Notes under the pieces: generated by a model
What the model was told of the DNA's origin: nothing
What the model saw: only the letters and a program-made list of their open reading frames with translations
The model's database searches: none
Assembly: GCA_018902385.1 (NCBI GenBank)
Contig: JABSSW010000002.1
Location: 1-64,000, forward strand
From: Physcia stellaris
Lineage: Eukaryota; Ascomycota; Lecanoromycetes; Caliciales; Physciaceae
Direction of reading: 5' to 3'
DNA: 64,000 nt
Part shown: one piece after another, positions 54,981 through 64,000 of the stretch
Layout of the letters: every line of letters begins with the position of its first letter
How positions within the stretch are numbered: position 1 is the stretch's first letter
Position numbers and translations under genes: made by a program

Positions 54981-56383
54981 TCAATCGTCTTTCTTTTCCT
55001 CATTTTCCTCCCTTCCATCCAGCCCTGGATCTTCTTCTTTCATTCTATTCATCCCTGACAGGCTCCTGATACTACTCCAGGCTCGAGCCGCAAATCCCGG
55101 GCCAGGGGTGTTCAGCTCCTTCCGCTCGGCGTCAGCCTCCTTCCCGCCAGACTTGGCGAGTACCGTCGGTTTTGTAGTCGCCGTGAGCTTCTTCTCCATC
55201 GCCTCTCGACTCTGCCTTTGCGGCGCATCCGTATCTCTCCATGGCCTAGCTTCAATAACCCACAGCGTCCCGAAATGCTTCCTCTTACAGCTCTCAACAA
55301 CTAGTCCGCTCTCCTCTACAATGTGCCCGATATCTCTGTTATACCAGCAGCCATGAACCTTCGCATGTCTCGGCGCCGTAGCATCCAAGTACCTGTTCAT
55401 CCAACCCCAATAACCCCTCCCATGCTCCAATAGTATAATCTTTCCTCGACCTTGATGCGCCAACTCGCCTAGATGCCTGAGCAGCTGTACCGGCTCTGGG
55501 GTCGAGCAGAGGCCCATGGATTGCAGGATATAATCATACCCGCCCTGGCGCCGTACTGCGTTCGTGATTGAACTGGGAGGCAGTGGGTCCAGGGCGGACT
55601 GAGTGAGGAATTGTACGGGGCCGTAGCCGGGGTATTTACTTTGGAATGTTTTCCGTGCAATATTGACCATCGGCGCGCTGAGGTCTACGAAGGTGAGGCT
55701 GCTGACTTGCTTTGATTTCTTGAGGAGGTCGGCGCGGGTTGGTGAAGGGGCTTTTGAGCGCACTTCCGTCCACGGAGATACTGGTGGGACATCGATATCG
55801 ACCTCAGGGATGGCTTGAGACTTCTTTTTCGCATCCTGCTCGGTCTTCCTCCTTTGCAGCTCGGCGTAGTGGGTGTTCGCGGACCAATCCTTCCATGTGT
55901 AGTCGAGGTTGTAGTACTTCGTATTCCGCCCTGTACCCACGCTGACTTCCAGCACGTGTCCCTTGGTTTGACGAGCGAGTTTCTTTCTTTGCCGATTTAT
56001 GCCGCCAAGGAATTCGCTCAGCCCGACGCAATTGTCAAAATCGTGGGCGATGTTGTCATAGGTGAGAGAAACATCGGCGTCTTGAATGGGGAGACCATGG
56101 TCAGAAGGCCTCTCTTTGACGGCGGAGAAGTATGAATAGGAGTAGACTGTGATTCCGTAGATGAAGAGACCGCCAACGACGTAGTAGCTTTTGGGGAGAC
56201 GGGTTGGAACCTTAGCGGTTGAGGGCGACGGAGGAGAAGGAGCAGAAGGAAGACCAGGCCTGGAATGATCCTGTTAGTATCATATGGAGAGTCTAGCCGG
56301 TGCAGGATCAGTGGCTTGCCGATAACTTACTTGTATGGACGAGGCCGAAGAGGCTGTCGAGCTTTGGGATCTGGATGGCTCAT
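54981..56383 (-). CDS. OMS1-like mitochondrial SAM-dependent methyltransferase
   Basis: Two exons, 56,383-56,331 and 56,259-54,981, with a 71-nt intron (GTAAGT...CCAG), closing at 443 residues. The N-terminus MSHPDPKARQPLRPRPYK is basic and Pro-rich. A transmembrane helix follows (YYVVGGLFIYGITVYSYSYF, about 41-60), as expected for a protein of the mitochondrial inner membrane. Class I methyltransferase motif I is at about 118-134 (VLEVSVGTGRNTKYYNLDY). Later blocks are SLTFVDLSAPMVNIARK, GYDYILQSMGLCSTPEPVQL and GKIILLEHGRGYWGWMN. OMS1 is a yeast relative that suppresses respiratory assembly defects; substrate unknown. The C-terminal 60 residues are charged and disordered. It is the last gene before the right AT-rich block. 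Confidence 0.85.
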
Positions 56384-59300
56384 GGCCACCTCGACACGCT
56401 AGTCATGGATCCCTCCTTCCTCGCACGCGTCAAATCTGGAACCAGCCCAGTGGTAGAAGAGTCTATGCCCATGGTGGTAGCCTCCATAATGAGTCGCCCA
56501 TATGCTCTCTCGTTATAAAGTTATCGAGAACGACGATTTTGCAAGTCCGAGGGCGTGGAAAATAATCGGCCCGCTCGGAACCTCAGTATCGCGCCTTGCA
56601 AATGTCTGTTTCAAACGCCGTTTTTGCCGAAATTTTAGCGTGATACTCATCAAATCGTTGAAAAACGAGACAAAATGACAAAATCTCAATTCACGATCAC
56701 TCAAACTCAATTGAAATTTGATATATTTCGTTAATTGTGATTTTTGATGTTGAATTTCGTTTGATTGATCGATTCGTGCGAAACGCACGAAATATTTTTC
56801 ATTTGATGCAAAATGCATTAAACGAACGATCAAATCAACGTTCAATACGAATTCATTTTATATGTGTGAAATGCTTTTTCGTATTGATGTTGTAAAATTT
56901 TTTTTTGATGTTTTTTGATTTTTCATTCGTTGTAAATTTTTTCGTTTCATTCATGATTTCAAAACGTGACAAAAATTCATCGTCGTCGCTGTTGAAATCG
57001 TCGAAAAAACGAAAAAAATGACAACAATCAAAACGAAAAAATTTGAAATTCGATCGAAAAAATTCAATTTCAATTTTCAATCAAATTGAAAATCAAAAAA
57101 ATCAAAATTTTCATGAATTTTTTTTCGAAAAAAAATTTCGTTCAAATTCAACAAAACGAATTCGATGTCGAAAACAATCGAATTGTCGATGTTTTCACGA
57201 ATTTCGATAATGTTGAAAAAAAACGAAAAAAAAAAATTTGCAAATGAAAAAAATAAAAAATATTCAAATCGATCAAATCGACGAAATATCAAAATTGAAA
57301 ATCGAAATAATCATGTTTAAAAATCAATTCAAAAAAATTCGCAAAAAAAAAATTTTTATCGTTGATTTTGACGATGATGAATTTTTTATTCAATTCGTTG
57401 TTCAAATTATTGATCGATTCAAAAAACAAATGAAAATTGATGTTTTAAATAATGAAAAAAAAACTCGTCAAAAAAAAAAGAAAATCAAACAATTAAACAA
57501 AAAATTTTTTGAAATTGAATATGTCGTTCATATCAAAATCAAATTCGAAAAAATTGTCATTTTTGAAAATATCGTCGTACATCGAATTTTTGATTTTTCG
57601 CGTTTCGATTATCGTCATTTTTCAAAATTTATCATTATTAAAATGAAAATTCACGTCGACGTTAACAATGTAATCTGTTATCACATACGCATTGATGTCG
57701 TTTTGATTTGATATAAACAAACGATCGTTGAGAAAATTGTCATTTTATTGAACGAATTTGATGATTACGATTTGAAAATGATTTTTCGTTTGAAATCATC
57801 GTAACAAAATTCGATCAAAAAAAAATTCATGATTTATATCGACGTGCAATATCATAAAAACGTCAACGATCAATTTTTTGTTGTTGTTCAATCGTCGAAA
57901 TTTTTTTCTTTGAAAAAATTGAAAAAATTAAAACAAAAACAAAAAATGAAAAATCGCGAAAAAAAAAAACAAAAACGTTTGAATTCGATCGATAACGAAA
58001 AAAAAAAATTCATTATCGAATATCGATGCATCGATTTTTTGTGTTCGAATTACAAATTCAATGAAAATGTTGAAAATTATTGTTATTCTTTTAATCAAAA
58101 TCATTACAAAATGAAACAAAACGACATCGACGATTGAATGATTGAATTTGAACAAAAAAAAATCAACGTCGTCAAATGTTTTGATCATATAAAAATGAAA
58201 TTCAAACGTATGATTCGTAAAAAATTTGATCAAAAATTTCATAATGAAAATTTCGTCAATAATTTAATGATTATTTGAATTAACAAAAATATAATTGAAA
58301 TTGAACGATTTAAACATCGTCGTCGACGAAATTATATCAAATCGATTTTTTTCGACGAATTTTTTGCATTCGAACGTAAATCGAAACGTAAATTTCGACG
58401 AAAACATCGTCGCAATCGAAATTTCAAATTCAAACATGTCACGTTATCATCAACGATTTCATTTGTTCAATCGCAATTTTATTTTGTTTTTTTCAATGTT
58501 TTTTCGTCGAATAGTTTCGTCAAATTCAAAAAAAATGCAAATTTTTTTGTGACAAATTTTATTAATTGAATAATTCACGATCATATGAAATTGAACATTT
58601 CGAAATTTGAATTGAAAAAACGCAAAAATTTTATACAAATCGATCGAATGTTTTTGACAAAAAATTTGATTTTCAAATCGTTCAATTCAAAAAAAATTTC
58701 AACGAAATCGAACAATGATGAAAATTGCGCGACGTTAAATCAAATATCGACGTCAAATTCGCTCGTTATGTCAAAAAATACGAAAAATGAATCAAAAAAA
58801 AAAATCAAAATCATAATACGAAATCAAATGTGTTGAAATCGTCAAACGAAAAATCGAATTTGATAAATGAAATGCGAAATAAATGATTGATTTTCTATTT
58901 TGCGTTAATATCATACAAAAAAAAAATACGTTGATTTTCGTTTTTTTTGATGAAAAATATTTGATTTGACGTTCGTTAAATTGATATTTACAACAAAATC
59001 GCATTGCGAAACTGTAATTTATCAATTCGTTTCATCAATTTTTTTTTTTTTAATTTCAAATGTTGATTTTACAATTATTTGCAAAATTAAATTTTTCATT
59101 TTTTTTTGAAATCGATCGAACGTTGTATGACGTTTTTTTTTCACGACGTTCATTTCAAACATCGTTTATTTCGCAAAAAACATTTTCGTTTTCTCGTTCG
59201 AACATGCGAATTTCTCGATCAATTTTTTTTTTTTTTTTTTTTGTATTTTCATCATTTCGAATTGATATTCAATTGCAAATTGAATTGAACGCGAATGATA

Positions 59301-59636
59301 CGCAAATGACGTATTTAAACGAAAAAAATGTGTTCGACATGCGAAAAAATTCAAATTACGAAAAAAATCGACAGAATTCGGAAAACAATATTACAATCGA
59401 CGAAAAATATCATTAAATAAAAAAACTCCGTATCGAAATTTAAAAGCGTGTTATATATATAATGATATTTGAAATTCAACGTTTTACGTATCGTTTTCGT
59501 AATCATACTCGATCGCTCGAAATAATTTGTCAAAATTATTTCGTTGATTTTGTGTTCACATCGCATCATGAAAAAATCGTTCGAAATTTTCAAAAAGTAA
59601 TTCATATGACGCGATCAAATGTTCATTACGTTTGAT

Positions 59637-60060
59637 TCATTTTTTCAAAACAACGAATGAAATTTCGATAAAATTAAAATTCGATAAATAAAAAAATAAA
59701 AAAATCAATTTCATTTCGATTTCGTCACACATTTGTTGTAATTTTTTTGATTTATGCGCAAAAGCATTATCGCATATTAAAATCGAATTGAATTTTTTTC
59801 GTTTGATTGATGTGCATAAAAATAAAACGTTTTCGTACACGAAATCATCGAACAAAATTTGATTTATAAATTCATGATGTATGATTCAAACGATGTATTT
59901 TTTGATTGTGTAAACAAAAAATATGAATCATTTTTTTGATTTTTTGAACAATGCATTAACGATTTTTTTTTGATTTTCAAATGTTCATAAATATTTTTTA
60001 TCGTCAATACGTTCGCAAATCGTCGTTTCGTCAAAAAACATCAATTGATGAAATTTTCAT
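59637..60060 (-). mobile_element. Decayed Tc1/mariner-type DDE transposase
   Basis: Minus-strand pieces follow DDE_3-type endonucleases in order: QLMFFDET (first Asp codon at 60,030-60,032); FDDFVYENVLFLC, like 'F..FV...VLPLC'; SILICDNAFAHKSKKLQQMC (second Asp at 59,769-59,771), like 'VMDNA..H.S..L..MC'; FFYLSNFNFIEISFVVLKK (Glu at 59,664-59,666), like 'PPYSPD.NPIE..F..LK'. All three catalytic acidic residues can be read, but stops lie between the blocks (for example near 59,880-60,000), so it is inactive. Terminal inverted repeats were not located. Confidence 0.75.
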
Positions 60061-61241
60061 TTCGTTGCACGAATTTTTCATTCATCGCGTTCATATTGAT
60101 TTCGTTGAAATGCGCGATATGTGACGAACGTGCATCGAATTCAACATTTGAACAGAATTAACATCGTGTTAACATCGTTATCTTATCATCGAATGTTAAA
60201 ATCGAAATTCGTTTTGACGCATTCAAAAATTAAATTTTTTACATATGTTTTTGCAAATTTTCATGTTTTTGCTTTTTATTTAAAAATTCTCGTGTAATTA
60301 TGTATTAATATCATATCAATGCATGACATTTCACATTATTTTTAAGTCATTTTAATCTTTTCAAGCTGTTCGAAATACGACAATTTATTCAATAAACAAG
60401 ATTTCAATCAAACGCGAAAATCTAAAACGTCAACAATCAAATTTTAAACGTGCAACGAGAACGAAAAAATTCTGCTCACGTGAAATCAAAAGTTCAAACG
60501 ATTCGAATGAAAACATCGAAATTCTATTTCACGCAAATCATTTTTTAAAAAACAGCGATTTCGAGTGTGAACTTTCACGAAAAAATCATTTCGATATTTT
60601 AACAAAACGACGACGAAATCGTACGTTACAGATCGAAACGACGAATTGACATCACTTTCGATCAATGAACGAAAACGACAAATTGTGTAAACGACGTTCG
60701 TTTTTATCAGAAATTTTTTATCAAAAATCAACATCAATAATCAAACATCGATTATTCATTTTATTTATCACATTTTTAAAAAACACGTTACATATCATTC
60801 ATTATTCGTTGTTTTTCGCAATCGATAATGATTTTTTCTATTTTTATTGCAAACGTTCATCGATTTCGATTTTTTTTTTTGCAAATCAATCATGTTTATT
60901 TTTATCAACATTTTTTTTGTGATCATTTTTTTAAATTTAAACGCAAAATTTTCAATCAAATTCAACAATTAATCGTTTTTTCGAAAAACGATCAAATTAT
61001 CGTTGATTCATTCAGATTGATAAAAAACATTTTTTTAAATTACGTTTTTTCGAAAAATACAAATTACAATTCGAACGATGTTAAATTCGCGATAAATATT
61101 TGTATCATTGAACAATTTTAAATGTGAATTCGCAAAAATTTCGTCACAATAATTCAGATGTTAAATCAATTCAAAACTGATCGTGACGTTGAAGTTCAAA
61201 TCATTTCGAATTGAAATTTTCATGTAAAAAACTATAATTCG

Positions 61242-62078
61242 TTGCTCAAAAATTTCGAAAAAATTGAAAAAAAAAACAAACGAATCAATCGAGAAATCGT
61301 TAACATATTCAGACGCGAAAATAAAATCATAAACAAACTCAATATTCAAATTGAAAAATTCAATCGAAAAAAGCAAAATTTACACGACGAAATAAACATT
61401 TTTCGTCTGAATTTTGCAATCACGTTTACATTTCAAAATGATATCAAATTTAAAATCGACAACGTTAAATTAGTCAATCGTAATATAAAATTACAAAACA
61501 AAATAAATTCATTAAAAATTCAAACATCGTCAATCAATTTCAAACTGCTTATTGATAAAAAAAACAAAAATGTCAAAATGTCGAATTTTCTCAAATTCAA
61601 TGAAAATATTTCAAATCTTTTTTATGAGATTTGAAAACAATTCGTCAAAAATAAATTCGTTGTCAACGTCGATCATTTCGTCGACGAATACATCAAAACA
61701 ACGACGTTCATCAATTGAATTGAAAACAAAATTCGAAAACATGTTTTCGCTAAACGTAATGTCGATATGATTTTTTTCAAAATTTTTCAAATAATTTTTG
61801 ATGTTTTATTTTTAATTTACGCAAAAAAGAACAAGAAACGAAACATACGAAATAAATTCAAAATTTTTATCATGCGTATCAATCAACGTTTTTCGAAATT
61901 TTTTTCGAAATTTTTGTTATTGTTCAATCAATTGTTTCATTATTCGCAACAGAATTTGACAAATGAATTTCGCGAAAAATTCATTTCTCAATTTCAGCGA
62001 GTCGTTGTTAGCAACGACAGATTTTGTTATGACACAAAAATCAAATTAAATGATATGAACTTAAATCAAATATTCTGA
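61242..62078 (+). mobile_element. Possible LTR-retrotransposon gag relic
   Basis: A plus-strand coiled-coil frame (61,242-61,634, rich in K, N, I and E) is followed by a frame containing FIMRINQRFSKFFSKFLLLF and then FREKFISQFQRVV. This resembles the 'F..F..EF..L......L...L..KL...LQ..V' signature of fungal Gypsy-type Gag. Protease, reverse transcriptase and LTRs were not recognised nearby. Weak identification. Confidence 0.35.
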
Positions 62079-64000
62079 CATGACTTTTGACAAGAATTTT
62101 GTCGTCATTTCATACTAAATGAGTAATGATCAGGCAATTGATTCGCAATTACTGTACATAAATTGACATTTTGTCGTTCATAATTTCTAAATCAATCAAT
62201 TCAGATTTTACGCATAACAATTGATAACATCATTCAAACGATGATTTGTACGTAAACAAAACGACATCATTTTCTGTTTTTTAACGTATCAGTTTTCGAA
62301 CAGTTTTGCACTCTGTATGCAAGTCAACTGTTCATCAGTATTTTTTTCACGATCGCAATCAAAAATTTGATTGTCGTTTGACTGACGTCTCGATCGACAA
62401 TCAATCATTCATTTTCATCAACAATCAGTACTCACTTGAAAATGAATCATTCAATCACGTCTTTTCGATTTTCTACAATTTTCAGTAAAAACGACTGATT
62501 TTTCTTTCAAATAGTTGAGCATTTCAAGTTTTCGCTTGAATTCGTGTTGTCATCGTTCAATGACGACACATTTGAACGTCAATTCATCATCGAGTTTTTG
62601 TCTGATTCGAGCAATTCAATTTAACGATTTCATTTGTCTTTTCATCAACAAATAATTTGCTCAACAAATCTTGAAAATTTCAATTCGTTTCTTTTTTTTT
62701 GTTTTGTTTATCATCATTTTATCTCAAATCTCAATACGACACATCATTTTCATTTAAGTCATTTTGATTGTTTTTATATCACAAGTCATTCGCATTGCGT
62801 TCGAACTATTCGATTACATCGATACAATTGACTCGATTTATTTTGTCAATACATTTGCAAAAATTACTGTGAACAATATCGTAATTAATTGTTTTAAATC
62901 AACATCGTTGTCAATTATTAGTCATTCAGTTTCGACAAACATTGTTTATTCAACAGAATGAATCGTCGACAAAATTCGCTTTCGCAAAAATCTTAAAATT
63001 TTCGTGATCGTCATCGAAACGTATCGAAACAATCAATCATTTTTCGACTGAATTAGTGATCGAATTACGTCATTCATTTCTGATTTAAAATCGACGATTG
63101 CAAATATTTTTTTGATATTTTTTACGTTCATTTTTCGAAAAATTTACGTCGTAAATTTCAAATCATTTCGTCGACGTCGTTTTTTCAACGACGAAATAAC
63201 ATCATAATTTCGCTGAACATCATTTTTCGAAACACAAAAAATATCGAATCTATTTTCGCATTCAATTCAAATATGACGAGCGAAAATAACAATTGACAGA
63301 ACACGAAATTCACGTAACAGCAATGACAAATTTTTCAAACATTGATTACAAATGTTCGAAACGATGTTCAGACAAAATTTCGAAATTCTGTCGAATCATC
63401 AAATTCAATCGAATTTTTTGACAATGATAATGACGTCAAATGAAATGTTCAAAAAACAAAATTTTTCGATTCGTGATACGAAAAGAAAACGCTATCATCG
63501 ACAATTCGATCGAACATTCGAACAAAAATACATATTTTCGAAATGTTCATTTTTACATTGAAAAAATTAAAAATATGACATTGCTCAAAAATGTTGATGT
63601 GATTCGAACAAATTTTTATAATTGCATGCGTGATCACGCGTTACGTTGATACACAAAAATAATCAACGATAATCAAAAACGATTGATCAAACTCGAAAAT
63701 GACGTAAAAAAATGAAAACGTTTGTTGTTGAAACGATACAAAAAATCGTCATTAACAACGTTGACGATCATCACGAAAAAAAAATACACGATAAAAAATG
63801 TTCGTCGACATCGCGAGTCATTCGATTTCGCTGAAATTATAATCAAAAAAATTAAATCGACAATGATGTCAATTTACTCGCAATTGTATTTAATTTACAA
63901 TGAATTGAAATTGAAATTTCAACGAAATTTGATCAAGTCGACAAAAAAAATTACAATGAATGAATTTTTCAACAGCTCGATGATAAAAAGAAAATATGAT

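Larger units (their letters stand above)
56570..64000. other. AT-rich gene-free block, right side, CpT/CpC depleted
   Basis: Composition changes sharply just upstream of the OMS1-like gene, about 56,540-56,600. Most of it shows the left block's pattern: all 8 Cs in the line at 57,001 are CpA or CpG. About 62,080-63,000 keeps some CpT. Possible relics: a DDE transposase (59,637-60,060), a gag-like piece (61,242-62,078), and at 57,829-58,240 a cysteine-containing segment (CIDFLCSNYKF, later NYCYSFNQNHYK, WMIEF) that looks like a decayed conserved protein I cannot name. No intact gene is supported. The paired 8-mer element of the left block was not seen here. Confidence 0.85.

Overview
The window reads as genomic DNA of a filamentous ascomycete (Pezizomycotina). 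Genes carry short GT-AG introns (about 44-140 nt, a few longer). The products are typical of that group: an ApsA/Num1-type cortical protein, fungal HMG-CoA synthase, an SR140-type spliceosomal protein, Cwc24, a Srp1-type SR protein, a GPI-anchored cysteine-rich wall protein, and several ascomycete DUF families. Species and class cannot be fixed from the sequence alone.

Layout: (1) about 1-12,090 is a very AT-rich, gene-free block of decayed repeats, with a hAT transposase relic (minus strand, about 6.4-8.5 kb) and a Copia retrotransposon relic (plus strand, about 9.6-12.0 kb). (2) About 12,100-15,100 has normal base composition but no gene I recognise. (3) About 15,100-56,400 is a gene-dense block: DUF8035-type disordered protein (+); GPI-anchored DUF7707 protein (-); secreted SBP/NMT1-like protein (-); DUF7918-like protein (-); single-pass DUF7820-like membrane protein (-); HMG-CoA synthase (-) divergent from a HAD hydrolase (+); fungal N-terminal-domain protein (-); conserved unknown (-) divergent from an SR140-type U2 snRNP protein (+); a broken ISG12-like pseudogene (+); ApsA (-) divergent from Cwc24 (+); DUF427 protein (-); small secreted protein (+); Srp1-like SR protein (+); GST-fold/DUF7962 protein (+) convergent with an OMS1-like methyltransferase (-). 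(4) About 56,570-64,000 is a second AT-rich block with a DDE transposase relic and a possible gag relic.

No operon or single pathway links the genes. Three of them (SR140-like, Cwc24, Srp1-like) act in pre-mRNA splicing, and one (HMG-CoA synthase) in sterol and isoprenoid synthesis. I reconstructed the exons by hand, and every multi-exon model closes in frame except where a frameshift is reported.

Main observations: (a) the AT-rich blocks have almost no CpT or CpC, while CpA and CpG are kept, which is not the classic CpA-to-TpA RIP signature; (b) a 21-bp element of two 8-mers (TGCATTAT) exactly 5 bp apart occurs at least 18 times in the first 9 kb, in both orientations; (c) single-base frame breaks interrupt conserved motifs in HMG-CoA synthase and the HAD hydrolase, and probably also the SR140-like and DUF7918-like genes, pointing to assembly errors or local gene decay; (d) a 6-nt micro-exon is predicted in the Srp1-like gene.
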